From the NCBI GenBank assembly GCA_900316075.1, contig ONBT01000001.1, positions 1 to 64,000 on the forward strand: 64,000 bases of DNA. The letters are read 5' to 3'. Source of the stretch: an uncultured Lachnospiraceae bacterium. GTDB lineage: Bacteria; Bacillota; Clostridia; Lachnospirales; Lachnospiraceae. The notes beneath the pieces are model-generated. The model was not told the origin of the DNA. It did no database searches and saw nothing but the letters and a program-made list of their open reading frames with translations. Of this stretch, positions 27,465 through 36,463 are shown one piece after another (position 1 is the first letter of the stretch; each line of letters begins with the position of its first letter). A program made the translations under genes and the position numbers.

Positions 27465-28610
27465 ATGAAAAGACATTTTTTGAGTAGGAAAAAAATTCTT
27501 GCGGCTCTGCTTGTGCTGGCTCTCACCGGGGGCCTTGCGCTTGGTGCCGTAAGCGGAAGAAATGTTTCCGGGAATCCGGAAGGAGAAGATGAAGGCGGGG
27601 AAGAGAAGACTCCCGAAATCGAATACACCATCGGTGTGGTCAATGGCAAAAGCGGCAGCGATGACCTGATTCAGGGCTTCTCCGACGCTCTCGCCGACCA
27701 GTTCCGGGAATGGGCATTTGTCCTCAACCGGACCGACACGGAAGGCGATGCCGCCAGAAATGCAGCCGCCGTCACGAATGATTTGAAGGCCGGCAGCGAC
27801 CTGATTTTCGCCATAGGAGATTCCGCCCTGTCGACATCGGCCACTCTGGCAAAGGACCTGCCCGTCGTCGGGGCCGATGTCATGGATTTCCAGACGGTCC
27901 TGGGGATAGGCGGAAGCGACTGGGACGGAAAGACCGGAACGAATGTGACCGGCATCTCCTCCCTGCCGGATATGGAGGCCGTTCTCTCCCTCCTGATTGA
28001 AGCCACCCCAGACCTTTCCACCGTGGGACTGCTCTATACGGAGGGTGATACGAATGCCTTACTGCAGAATCACCTGCTGGAAGCCTATATGGACGAGGCG
28101 GGCATTGCCTGGAAGGAATACGCCCTGCCCCTTTCCGTAGACCCGGAAGCCGCGGCCGCAGCCGAAGCGGCCGGCACGCCCCTGCCCACTCTTGAAAGCA
28201 TGACAGCCCTGGCTGCGACGGAGTGCTCCGTCCTCTTCCTGCCAGGCAATTCAGCCCTTTCGGCCTCGGCGGCCACGATTTCCCAGATTGCCCTCTCCCT
28301 CGGCAAGCCCCTTGTGGCCGCCGACCGGTCGGCCGGTCAGAGCGCCCTCGTCTGTGCCTACGACAATCCTTACGTTCAGGGCTACTATGCCGGCGAACTG
28401 GCGGTACGCATCCTTCGGGACGGCTACTACCCGGGCGACCTGGAAGTGCTGCCTTCCGGCACGCCCATCCACAAGCTCTACAGCAGGTCCTATGCCGACA
28501 TCCTTGGCATGACCTTCCCCAAATCCTTCACGGAATACAGTGAGTTCTTCACTTCATACGACATGTCTTCGGATATCGACCGGGAAAAGGAAACCGAGAA
28601 ACTGCAGTAG
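27465..28610 (+). CDS. ABC-type substrate-binding protein (TrpX/YtfQ-like fold), orphan
   Basis: 381 residues. Signal sequence at 1-30 without a lipobox cysteine, then an acidic linker and a periplasmic-binding-like domain of the ABC_sub_bind type (IGVVNGKSGSDDLIQGFSDA; KDLPVVGADVMDF; GLLYTEGDTNALLQNHLLEA). Such proteins usually bring tryptophan or other amino acids to a permease, but no permease or ATPase is adjacent. Lacking a lipobox, it may stay anchored by its uncut signal or be released. It sits alone between divergent comFC and convergent recD2. Confidence 0.83.
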   Translation: MKRHFLSRKKILAALLVLALTGGLALGAVSGRNVSGNPEGEDEGGEEKTPEIEYTIGVVNGKSGSDDLIQGFSDALADQFREWAFVLNRTDTEGDAARNAAAVTNDLKAGSDLIFAIGDSALSTSATLAKDLPVVGADVMDFQTVLGIGGSDWDGKTGTNVTGISSLPDMEAVLSLLIEATPDLSTVGLLYTEGDTNALLQNHLLEAYMDEAGIAWKEYALPLSVDPEAAAAAEAAGTPLPTLESMTALAATECSVLFLPGNSALSASAATISQIALSLGKPLVAADRSAGQSALVCAYDNPYVQGYYAGELAVRILRDGYYPGDLEVLPSGTPIHKLYSRSYADILGMTFPKSFTEYSEFFTSYDMSSDIDREKETEKLQ

Positions 28611-28630
28611 GGTCGCAAATCCCGGCGTCT

Positions 28631-28801
28631 GTCACAAACGGCACCACTTCCCGGCAGCCACGGGGCGCACAGAGGCTGCTTTATTACAAACGGCACCACT
28701 TTCCCGCAGCCGCGGGGCACACAGAGGCTGTTTTCTTACAAACGGCACCACTTTCCCACAGCCGCGGGGCGCACAGAGGCTGTTTTATTGCAAACGGCAC
28801 C
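28631..28801. repeat. Tandem array, 52-bp period, three full units plus a partial
   Basis: The 11-mer CAAACGGCACC recurs at 28635, 28687, 28739 and 28791, exactly 52 bp apart, and the whole unit (including GCGGGGCRCACAGAGGCTG) is conserved. The fourth copy runs into recD2. On the minus strand the unit carries AAAACAGCCT, shared with the 50-kb array. Confidence 0.93.
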
Positions 28802-31058
28802 CATCCAGCAGGAAGTCCCGGAGCCCGCTGTAGCGGACGGCCGCCGTCGCATTGTTCTCCATATCGGAAAAGACGGTCCGGCGGCCAATTAGTATCACAC
28901 ATTTCCTGGCGCGGGTCACGGCCGTGTAGAGGAGGTTGCGGTTCATGAGCTGTCTCGGGGCCGGCAGAAGGGGAATCACGACGACCGGATATTCGGAACC
29001 CTGGGACTTATGGATTGTGATGGCATAGGCCAGGTCGATATTCTCCAGATTCGAGAAGGGGTAGTCGGCTTCCCGTCCGTCATCAAAGGCCACCCGCATG
29101 AGAGAAGCCTCGGGGTAGATGCCTTCTATGGTTCCGATGTCCCCGTTGAAGACCCCTTCCCCGCTGTCAATCACGACCCGGCCCCTGCCGAAGACCCGCC
29201 AGGGGAGCTTGTAGTCATTCTTCATCTGCATGACCTTGTCCCCGACCCGGAAAGTCCGGTCCCCGTACTTTTTCTCCATCTTGTCCGCCGCCGGCGGATT
29301 CAGCTTTTCCTGCAGAATCTCATTGATGTTCGAAACCCCGGTCAGGCCCTTTTTCGAGGGGCACATGACCTGGATGTCACTCCACTCACATCCCGCGTAC
29401 TTCTCAAGTTTTCCGGAATACAATGAAATCAGGGTATTGATGACAGAGTCCGCTTCCGGCCGCTCCATGAAGAAGAAGTCTTTGCTCTTATTATCCAGGG
29501 AGACAGGCTTTCCCTCGTTGATGAAGTGGGCGTTTTTGACGATGTCACTCTCTTCAGCCTGGCGGAAAATCGTGTCCAGATAGACCGAGGGAAAGAGGCC
29601 GGAATCGAGAAGGTCCCGAAGGACATTGCCCGGGCCCACGGACGGCAGCTGGTCCCGGTCCCCGACCAGAATCAGGGCGCACTCCTCCGGCACTGCCTTC
29701 AGCAGGGAGTAGAAAAGAGCCAGGTCCACCATGGAGGTTTCGTCGATGATGACGGCGTCGTACTCAAGAGGATTGTCCTCGTTGCGGCCGAAGGCCGTAA
29801 CAGCCCTTCCCTCTTCCGAAGGCCGGCCCTCCACCTCCAGAAGGCGGTGAATGGTTCGGGCCGGCCGGCCCGTAGCCTCGCTCATCCGCTTGGCCGCCCG
29901 GCCCGTCGGGGCCGCCAGGGCCACTTCCAGTCCCTCTTCCTCGAAATAGGTGATGAGGACCCGCAGGGTCGTCGTCTTTCCGGTTCCGGGGCCGCCGGTC
30001 AGAATAAAGAAACGACTGGCAGCGGCCTCCAGGACCGCCTTCCGCTGGGCAGGGTCCAGGGTGATGCCTTCTCTCTCCTCTATGGCGCGGACCTTCTCCG
30101 CTGTCCCGCCTGTATCCGCCCCTTCTTCCCCCCGCATGGTAAGAAGGCGGCTGGCTGTCCTCTTTTCCATGTGGTAGTAGACGGGCAGATAAATCCGGGA
30201 ATCAGAGGTAATTTTCACCCTTCTCTCCACTTCCATATTGGAAAGAACGGCGTCGAAGGTCTCTTCGGAGACATTGATGAGGTAGAGGAGGTTGCGTTTC
30301 AGAATGGGTTCAGGAAGAAAAGTATGCCCTTCTCCGGCCGCATTTCCGAGAAGGTACAGGATGCAGGAGGCCACCCGGTCCTCGGAGTCCGGAGGGAGAC
30401 CCGCCATGCCGGCAATCCGGTCCGCGGTCCGGAAACCGATGCCATCGATTTCGTCGGCCAGACGGTAGGGATTTTCTTTGATGATGGTATAGATGTCTGT
30501 CCCGAAATGCTCATAGATGCGGAGGGCCATATTCGGCGTGATGCCGAAGCCCTGAAGAAAGACGGAAACATCCCGGATGTCCCGTTTTTCCACCATCTGC
30601 TCCCCGAAGGACTGGGCCATCTTCAGGCTGATACCGGAAATTTCGGCAAGCCGCTCCGGCTCGTCCTCCATGACGCGGAAGGTGTCTTTTTTGAACTTTT
30701 TGACAATCTTCTTCGCAAGGGTCGGTCCGATTCCCTTGATGGCCCCGCCGGCCAGATAGCGCTCGATTTCCGCCGTTCGCTCCGGCCGGATGAAGCGCTG
30801 GGAGACGACCTTGAACTGGGTTCCGTAGGTGGGATTTTCAACGTAGAGACCCGTCAGCTCGAGATTTTCTCCGGCAGCCAGAGACGCAAAATTCCCCACG
30901 CAGGTGATGTCGCTTCCCGCCCCTTCATCGTCGTCCGGCTGAAATACGAAGACCGAATACCCATTGTCTTCATTCCGATATATGACGTGGTCTACGAAAC
31001 CGCGAAGAACCTCCGCCTCTTCAGGCAGGGCATAAGAACTGCTGTCGAAGTCATTCAT
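28785..31058 (-). CDS. recD2: RecD2-type 5'-3' DNA helicase
   Basis: SF1B helicase acting in DNA repair without RecBC. 757 residues from ATG 31058 (GGGG is only 2 nt away, so a start further upstream at TTG 31094 remains possible). The N-terminal domain has helix-hairpin-helix motifs typical of RecD2 (GAIKGIGPTLAKKIVKKF; DEIDGIGFRTADRIAGMAG). Walker A is at about 355-362 (GGPGTGKT), Walker B is VIIDETSMVD, and motif VI is near LLYTAVTRARK. The final codons (GCRLQ and stop) are made of the adjoining 52-bp repeat. Confidence 0.95.
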   Translation of the reverse strand: MNDFDSSSYALPEEAEVLRGFVDHVIYRNEDNGYSVFVFQPDDDEGAGSDITCVGNFASLAAGENLELTGLYVENPTYGTQFKVVSQRFIRPERTAEIERYLAGGAIKGIGPTLAKKIVKKFKKDTFRVMEDEPERLAEISGISLKMAQSFGEQMVEKRDIRDVSVFLQGFGITPNMALRIYEHFGTDIYTIIKENPYRLADEIDGIGFRTADRIAGMAGLPPDSEDRVASCILYLLGNAAGEGHTFLPEPILKRNLLYLINVSEETFDAVLSNMEVERRVKITSDSRIYLPVYYHMEKRTASRLLTMRGEEGADTGGTAEKVRAIEEREGITLDPAQRKAVLEAAASRFFILTGGPGTGKTTTLRVLITYFEEEGLEVALAAPTGRAAKRMSEATGRPARTIHRLLEVEGRPSEEGRAVTAFGRNEDNPLEYDAVIIDETSMVDLALFYSLLKAVPEECALILVGDRDQLPSVGPGNVLRDLLDSGLFPSVYLDTIFRQAEESDIVKNAHFINEGKPVSLDNKSKDFFFMERPEADSVINTLISLYSGKLEKYAGCEWSDIQVMCPSKKGLTGVSNINEILQEKLNPPAADKMEKKYGDRTFRVGDKVMQMKNDYKLPWRVFGRGRVVIDSGEGVFNGDIGTIEGIYPEASLMRVAFDDGREADYPFSNLENIDLAYAITIHKSQGSEYPVVVIPLLPAPRQLMNRNLLYTAVTRARKCVILIGRRTVFSDMENNATAAVRYSGLRDFLLDGCRLQ

Positions 31059-31122
31059 GTCCCCACTATACTCCGCCCGGACAAGGGCTGGCAAGTGAAA
31101 TCTTTATAAACATTCCAGCCCC

Positions 31123-31159
31123 GCACAGAGGAATTCGAAGAATTCCGAGTTATTTGTGC
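31123..31159 (-). other. Hairpin between the LtaS-like gene and recD2
   Basis: Perfect GGAATTC-GAA-GAATTCC within an outer GCACA/TGTGC pair. It could end transcription of the LtaS-like gene, but no T-tract follows, so it may instead be a Rho-dependent or stability hairpin. Confidence 0.5.
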
Positions 31160-31181
31160 TTCTTAATAGTTACAAATCAGC

Positions 31182-32741
31182 TCACTCGAAGTGGGACATA
31201 TAATAAGCTGTATTTCCGGAGACTTCCGTATTGTACTGGTCGAGGCCGATCTGCTCCAGAACCGTCAGCTTGTCGGAAAAGAGATTGGTCCCCAGGCCCA
31301 GCCGGTCTCCGTCGATCTGCACGCCGAGAGCCGCCAGGATGGTCGGGAAGTAGTCCTCCGTCGAAAAGAGACGGTCCTTCTCGTTCACGGGTTCCAGCCC
31401 TTCCGGCAGGTTCAGGAAGCAGTTGTAGACATGCCGTTCATAGTCATCGGGCAGGTCGTCAAAGAAGTCCGTGGCCATGGAGCAGTGGTCCCCGAGCAGG
31501 ATGACCGTCGTGTTTTCGTACCAGGGCTGGCTCTGTATCCATTTCACGAACTTCGTCACCTGCTTGTCTGAACAGCGTATACAGGTGGAATATCGGGTCT
31601 CCCCGGGCATGGGCTCGCATTCGTCGCAGGTCCAGCCGATAGGATGATGGGTATCCTGGGTCAGAAAGGTGAAGTTGAAGGGCTCCCCTTTTGCTGCTAC
31701 CTTCGAAAGTTCTTTTTCGGCCATGGCAATGGTCTTGATATCCTCCATGCCCCAGCCGTATTCATAGTCCTTGCGGATATAGCCCTGCCGCTTGGCATAT
31801 AGCCAGTCGTAGAAGGTATAGTCTCCATGGTCTGTGAAATAGAGCTTCCGCCCGCCAAAGGTAGCGTCCGAACCGCAGGTGAAATAGTTTTTGTAGCCGT
31901 TTGCCTCCAGGATATCGCCGAGGGCCGTCAGATGCGGCAGGAAACTGGAGTACTGATCCATGCTGTTGCCTTCCACCGGAATGGCATATGGAACGCCAGA
32001 CGTAGAGGCAAGAATAGCTGCCATGGTCCAGGTAGTTCCCTCCGTCGACGTACAGCCCCCGAGCCTTTCATTATTCGAAAAAGAGACATTGGAAAGGGCC
32101 AGGTCCGTCAGGTTGGGAATCAAGTTCGTCGACTCTGCACCGCCCTCTTCCGTATCCGCGTAGGTCGTCTCCATGCTCTCCATGTAAATCATGACGAGAT
32201 TTCGCTTCTGCTCCGGAAAGGTCAGGGCCGTCTTTTCCGGATCCGCATAGTAGTCCTGATAGAAGGTCGAATCCCCCCGGAAGGCATTTGCCACATACTC
32301 GTCCGCACCGGTGGCTTCGGCCATGGTCGGCACGTCCACCCAGCTTACAAGCATGACGAGAAGGGCCCCGTAAAGGACCGTAAATTTGTAGTCGAGCGCC
32401 TTCTCTTTCTTTCTTGTCGCAATCGGGATGCTATAGTTTTTGACCTTGAGGAAAATGGCGATGAAAAGATTGACCGTCAGGGGAATGCCGCACAAAAGAA
32501 TCGTCGGAACGACCGCCGCCCGGATATATTCCTCCACTTCGCCCGAATTGACCCCCGCCATGGGTGTCTTTATCTGGAAAAGAGCGGTCGTGAAAGAGAC
32601 ATCATTCCAGGCCTCGGAAAGCCACTGCAGGGACTTGCCCAGCAGGCGGCCGAATACCGCAGCGGCCCCAACCAGAATGACCAGGGCTATGAAGAGAATT
32701 GTTTTTATTACCTTCCAGATTTTTTCTTTCTTCGGAACCAT
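31182..32741 (-). CDS. LtaS-like membrane sulfatase-fold phosphoglycerol transferase
   Basis: 519 residues from ATG 32741, the first start after the upstream gene's terminator. A membrane domain of about four or five segments (20-180) is followed by an extracellular alkaline-phosphatase/sulfatase domain: LVMIYMESMETTY (metal Glu), ERLGGCTSTEGTTWTM (nucleophile Thr), and VILLGDHCSM (metal Asp-His). It resembles lipoteichoic acid synthases and MdoB-like transferases. An odd Cys-rich loop (CDEC...CIRC) in the catalytic domain suggests a bound metal or a disulfide. The ribosome site is poor. Confidence 0.87.
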   Translation of the reverse strand: MVPKKEKIWKVIKTILFIALVILVGAAAVFGRLLGKSLQWLSEAWNDVSFTTALFQIKTPMAGVNSGEVEEYIRAAVVPTILLCGIPLTVNLFIAIFLKVKNYSIPIATRKKEKALDYKFTVLYGALLVMLVSWVDVPTMAEATGADEYVANAFRGDSTFYQDYYADPEKTALTFPEQKRNLVMIYMESMETTYADTEEGGAESTNLIPNLTDLALSNVSFSNNERLGGCTSTEGTTWTMAAILASTSGVPYAIPVEGNSMDQYSSFLPHLTALGDILEANGYKNYFTCGSDATFGGRKLYFTDHGDYTFYDWLYAKRQGYIRKDYEYGWGMEDIKTIAMAEKELSKVAAKGEPFNFTFLTQDTHHPIGWTCDECEPMPGETRYSTCIRCSDKQVTKFVKWIQSQPWYENTTVILLGDHCSMATDFFDDLPDDYERHVYNCFLNLPEGLEPVNEKDRLFSTEDYFPTILAALGVQIDGDRLGLGTNLFSDKLTVLEQIGLDQYNTEVSGNTAYYMSHFE

Positions 32742-32773
32742 TTTTACAGTTTTATGAATAATATAAAAGCGCG

Positions 32774-32804
32774 AAAAAGCGGTCATACCGGAAGGTATGG
32801 CCGC
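32774..32804 (-). terminator. Terminator of the flagellar rod operon
   Basis: Minus strand GCGGCCATACC-TTCC-GGTATGACCGC (11 bp, one mismatch) then TTTTT, 58 bp after the flgJ-like stop codon. Confidence 0.87.
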
Positions 32805-32861
32805 CGACATGCGGAAAGCATTATAGCACCTGAATTTCAAAATGTCACGATTTTGTAAAAA

Positions 32862-33275
32862 TTATATATCGGCTCTGTCAGCCTTAATCTGGGCCTCGGA
32901 AACGCCGAGATTTCGCTGAATCTGGTCCGCGAAGTCGTCCGTCAGGTTTCCCGCATATTTGTCGACGATGTCCTCGGAAACAGACTGGATGGTCTTGTCC
33001 ATATACATGTCTTCAATCTGGGAGGCATAGAGGTCCTTGTCCTCGTCATCTCCCGTGAAGGAAGAGAGGGTCTCCTTCTCCTGCTTCATAATCTGCTCGA
33101 GGAAGTAGCTCTCGAAAGACTTGACCGCATCCTCGATTTCTGACCGGGAAGAATCCTTCGCAAGACCGGAGGCCTTGTAAGAGACCTTGTCGGCAGTCTG
33201 CGCCGCCTTTGCATTGCTGCTGGTCACATCATAGTAGGAATTGAGGGCGCTCCCCAGGCCGGTGATATCAGACAT
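32862..33275 (-). CDS. FlgJ-type rod-binding protein
   Basis: 137 residues from ATG 33275 (AGGAGTGTTTTAT). Only the rod-binding domain of FlgJ is present, with the family core AVKSFESYFLEQIMKQ and DLYASQIEDMYMD; the muramidase domain found in proteobacterial FlgJ is absent, as usual in Firmicutes. It likely caps the growing rod. Last gene of the flhO-flhP-flgJ unit. Confidence 0.85.
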   Translation of the reverse strand: MSDITGLGSALNSYYDVTSSNAKAAQTADKVSYKASGLAKDSSRSEIEDAVKSFESYFLEQIMKQEKETLSSFTGDDEDKDLYASQIEDMYMDKTIQSVSEDIVDKYAGNLTDDFADQIQRNLGVSEAQIKADRADI

Positions 33276-33329
33276 ATAAAACACTCCTGTTCAAACGATA
33301 ATCATTACCGGATTGCTTCGCTGTAATGA

Positions 33330-34154
33330 TTATCTCCGTAGGTTGTTCGCCTCTTCGAGCATGGTATCCGAAGTCGTAATCGCCTTCGAGTTCATCTCGT
33401 AGGCCCGCTGGGAGATGATCAGGTTCACCATCTCGTCAGCGACATTGACATTGGAGCCCTCGAGGAAGCCCTGGGCGATGGTGGAACGGACAATGCCGAG
33501 ATTCGTCGTAGCTTCATTGATCGGAGCGCCGGAGGCCGGAGTCTCCTGCAGGAGGTTGTCGGAGACCTTGTCGAGACCCTTGACATTGCGGAACTGGATG
33601 CGGGCAATCTGCTGACCCGTCGCCACATAGGTCCCGTCCGCCTGCTTGTAGGTCACATTGCCATCCTCGTCGATGACTACGGTATCTGCGCTGGCTCCGT
33701 CGGGAAGGACCACGGGGTTGCCCTCGGTATCAAGGACCTTGTTTCCTTCCGGGTCTGCCAGCACCAGCTCCCCTTCATTTCCGTCCAGGGAGAAGCCGAA
33801 ATTGCCGGCCCGGGAGTAGTAGATTTCATTGTTTGTCCCCTGCAGCTCGAAGAAGGCGGTGCCGTTCATGCAGAGGGCCATATTATTATCAGACGCCAAC
33901 ATGGCGCCCTGGGCGAAGTTCGAGTTCAGGGAGGCGACTCTCGTGCCGAGGCCCACCTGGGCCGTCGTCGGCTTGGGGTCTCCGTTCGCCGTCGTGGTCC
34001 GGGTCTGCAGGGTCTGATAGAGCAGGGACTTAAACTCCGTCGTCTGGCTTTTGAAGCCCGTCGTATTGACATTTGCAAGATTGTTTGCCACGGTATCGAC
34101 GCCGGTCTGCTGGGCCTTCATGCCCGCCGCCCCGGTCCAGAGTGCTCTCATCAT
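33330..34154 (-). CDS. flhP: Flagellar rod protein FlgG/FlhP
   Basis: Distal rod subunit, 274 residues, start ATG 34154 with GGAGGAAATGCC. N-terminal rod motif (MRALWTGAAGMKAQQTGVDT; ANNLANVNTTGFKSQ) and C-terminal SNVNVADEMVNLIISQRAYE, NSKAITTSDTMLEEANNL are both intact. The middle has the FlgG hook-basal D1 region. Order mbl-flhO-flhP matches Bacillus subtilis. Confidence 0.93.
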   Translation of the reverse strand: MMRALWTGAAGMKAQQTGVDTVANNLANVNTTGFKSQTTEFKSLLYQTLQTRTTTANGDPKPTTAQVGLGTRVASLNSNFAQGAMLASDNNMALCMNGTAFFELQGTNNEIYYSRAGNFGFSLDGNEGELVLADPEGNKVLDTEGNPVVLPDGASADTVVIDEDGNVTYKQADGTYVATGQQIARIQFRNVKGLDKVSDNLLQETPASGAPINEATTNLGIVRSTIAQGFLEGSNVNVADEMVNLIISQRAYEMNSKAITTSDTMLEEANNLRR

Positions 34155-34256
34155 AAGGCATTTCCTCCGTATTTCCCGGCCTTGCCGCTGCCGGGCTGTG
34201 CTGAAAGAGTAAAGCATATACCCCAGTGGGGTATTTTTACATTATTCTAATGAAAA

Positions 34257-35060
34257 TCATCCCACCTGGCCGACCTGGGAAACCGCCATTTCCATGGTCG
34301 TGTCCTCGGTCTGAATCATCTTCTGGTTCGCTTCATAGGCCCGGGAAATTGCGATCAGGTTCACCATCTCGTCCACGACATTGACGTTCGAGGCTTCCAG
34401 GGTCCCCTGAACAATCTGCCCGTCCGCCGCCGCGATATTTCCGCCGTCTACGACATTGTAGAGGTTCTCCCCGTACTTCTCAAAGTAGTCGTAATTGTCG
34501 AGGTCCACGAGACCGATGTCCCCGACAATTGCTTCGTTCTGCCAGATATTTCCCTCCCGGTCCACCGCGTAGTCCTGCAGGGGGTCGATCTGGACCCAGC
34601 CTGCCTCGCCGGTCTGCCCGGAGAGGGCTGCGTTCCGGTTCAGAAGGTGGTCCCCGTCGCTGGTGACGATGTAGCCGTTTTCATCAACCGTGAAAGCCCC
34701 GTCCCGCGTGTACTTGACGGAGGCATTGCCCTGCTTGTCGAGAAACTCGATGGCGAAGAAGCCATTGCCGTCGATGGCAAGATCTGACTTCACGTCTGTA
34801 ACCTTGAAGGAGCCCTGGTCGTAATTCGTATAGGTCTGGCCGATTTTCACGCCCATATTGATGTCGCCGAGCCCCTGGGGCAGGTAGTTCCAGGAGGAGT
34901 CATGAATGCGGAGGGCCAGCTCGTCGGCAAATGCGGCGCTTGTCGCCCCTTCCTTCTTGTAGCCCGTCGTATTGGCATTGGCGAGATTGTTCGAAAGAAT
35001 ATCCATCCTCCGCTGCTCGTTGATCATGCCCGTGTAGGCGGTATATAAGCCTTTTACCAT
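34257..35060 (-). CDS. flhO: Flagellar rod protein FlgF/FlhO-like
   Basis: Proximal-rod subunit, 267 residues. Has VKGLYTAYTGMINEQRRMDI with ILSNNLANANTTGYKK, a central FlgF-like domain, and the C-terminal SNVNVVDEMVNLIAISRAYE. It is the first gene after a sigma-D promoter. A GGGGTAT/ATACCCC hairpin (about 34216-34233) and an AGAATAATGT motif follow its stop. Confidence 0.9.
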   Translation of the reverse strand: MVKGLYTAYTGMINEQRRMDILSNNLANANTTGYKKEGATSAAFADELALRIHDSSWNYLPQGLGDINMGVKIGQTYTNYDQGSFKVTDVKSDLAIDGNGFFAIEFLDKQGNASVKYTRDGAFTVDENGYIVTSDGDHLLNRNAALSGQTGEAGWVQIDPLQDYAVDREGNIWQNEAIVGDIGLVDLDNYDYFEKYGENLYNVVDGGNIAAADGQIVQGTLEASNVNVVDEMVNLIAISRAYEANQKMIQTEDTTMEMAVSQVGQVG

Positions 35061-35190
35061 GTCAAACCCTCTGAGAAAGCTTTTCTGTCATGAAAAAACC
35101 GGCTGCATCTGCTTCCGCTTTGATTCGCAAAACGAAAGGTCCTTCTGCGCCGGCGTCCATGCCAAATGGGGAATATCCATTTCAGAATGT

Positions 35191-35218
35191 ATATCGGCTG
35201 CAGTCGTGCAAATATTTA
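35191..35218 (-). promoter_or_regulatory. Sigma-D (flagellar) promoter of flhO-flhP-flgJ
   Basis: Minus strand TAAA (35218-35215), 16 bp, GCCGATAT (35198-35191), a close match to the sigma-28/sigma-D consensus. It lies immediately after the mbl terminator, so the rod genes are transcribed separately from mbl, with a leader of about 125 nt. Confidence 0.85.
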
Positions 35219-35230
35219 CCCCACTTTAGC

Positions 35231-35265
35231 ACAAAAGGGGCCGGCACGCAACGCGTGCCGGCCCC
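35231..35265 (-). terminator. mbl terminator with GCACGC/GCGTGC tip
   Basis: Perfect 13-bp stem GGGGCCGGCACGC / GCGTGCCGGCCCC, loop of 3, then TTTTGT on the minus strand. Confidence 0.92.
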
Positions 35266-35286
35266 TGCCGCTTCAATATTTCTTTT

Positions 35287-36297
35287 TCAATTCTTGTCCA
35301 GGTCATGGTCGCCGGCCATGAAGTCGACGTATTTGCCGGTTCCGATAGCGACGCAGACCATGGGGTCTTCGGCCGTCATAGTGTTGATTCCGGTCTTGTC
35401 CTCCATGAGTTCCTCCAGGCCTCTGAGCATGGAGCCGCCGCCGGTCAGGATGATGCCCCGGTCCGCGACATCGGCCGCCAGTTCAGGCGGGGTCTTCTCA
35501 AGGACAGAGTGTACCGCTTCCACAATCTGCCGTGTCGGCTCGTGCAGGGCCTCTTCGGTCTCCTCGGAGGAAACCGTAATGGTCTTGGGAAGTCCGGTAA
35601 CCAGGTTCCGGCCCCGGACGTCCATGGTCATGGGCTCGGGCAGGGGGTAGCAGGTTCCGATATTGATCTTCACATCCTCTGCGGTACGCTCGCCGATCAG
35701 GAGATTGTGCTTCTTTCGCATGTAGCGGACGATGGCTTCGTCGAAGTCGTCGCCGGCAATCTTGATGGAAGTGGAAACGACGGAGCCGCCCAGGGAGATG
35801 ACCGCAATGTCCGCGGTACCGCCGCCGATGTCGACAATCATATTGCCACAGGGACGGGAGATGTCGATGCCAGCTCCAATGGCAGCCGCGATGGGCTCCT
35901 CGATGATGTAGACTTCCCGGGCGCCTGCACTGTAAGCAGCATCCTCAACGGCCCGCTTCTCGACTTCGGTGACACCCGAAGGCACGCAGACCGAAATCCG
36001 GGGCTTCCTATAGGACTTCTTTCCCATGGCCTTCTGGATGAAGTACTTGATCATCTTCTCGGTCACGGTATAGTCGGAGATAACGCCCTGGCGAAGGGGA
36101 CGGACAGCGACGATATTTCCCGGAGTCCGGCCCAGCATCAGACGGGCTTCCTCGCCGATCGCCTTGATCTTGTTGCTGTCCCGGTCAAAAGCGACAACAG
36201 AGGGTTCCTTCAGCACAACGCCCCGTCCCTTGACATAGACGAGGATGCTGGCGGTACCCAGGTCGATACCTATATCGTTCGAACTCATGAAACCCAT
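35287..36297 (-). CDS. mbl: MreB-family cell-shape protein (Mbl)
   Basis: Actin-like protein that guides wall synthesis along the membrane. 336 residues, full length, with phosphate-1 IGIDLGTASILVYVKGRGVV, VPSGVTEVEKRAVEDAA, EEPIAAAIGAGIDI, DIGGGTADIAVISLGG and adenosine motif GGGSMLRGLEELM. Ribosome site AAAGGATAG. I choose Mbl over MreB because it precedes flhO-flhP as in Bacillus and has no mreCD beside it. Confidence 0.92.
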   Translation of the reverse strand: MGFMSSNDIGIDLGTASILVYVKGRGVVLKEPSVVAFDRDSNKIKAIGEEARLMLGRTPGNIVAVRPLRQGVISDYTVTEKMIKYFIQKAMGKKSYRKPRISVCVPSGVTEVEKRAVEDAAYSAGAREVYIIEEPIAAAIGAGIDISRPCGNMIVDIGGGTADIAVISLGGSVVSTSIKIAGDDFDEAIVRYMRKKHNLLIGERTAEDVKINIGTCYPLPEPMTMDVRGRNLVTGLPKTITVSSEETEEALHEPTRQIVEAVHSVLEKTPPELAADVADRGIILTGGGSMLRGLEELMEDKTGINTMTAEDPMVCVAIGTGKYVDFMAGDHDLDKN

Positions 36298-36369
36298 GAC
36301 AAATCTATCCTTTCAAAGCCTATCGCCCGGCAAAGGGCGCAAAACGGCCTATAAACGCAATGTATCTAT

Positions 36370-36397
36370 ATTATACGCAAAAAAAATTTCTTGACAA
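36370..36397 (-). promoter_or_regulatory. mbl promoter
   Basis: Minus strand TTGTCA (36397-36392), 16-bp T-rich spacer, TATAAT (36375-36370); leader about 65 nt. Confidence 0.8.
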
Positions 36398-36426
36398 GAG
36401 AAAAGCGGGGCTTTTGCCCCGCTTTT
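36393..36426 (-). terminator. Terminator of the GntR-ABC operon
   Basis: Perfect AAAAGCGGGGC / GCCCCGCTTTT stem with a 4-base loop; the 3' arm supplies the U-rich end on either strand. The mbl -35 lies directly beyond it. Confidence 0.87.
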
Positions 36427-36463
36427 CGGCCGTCCCTTCCAAAGTCGGGCCTTATAATTCTCA

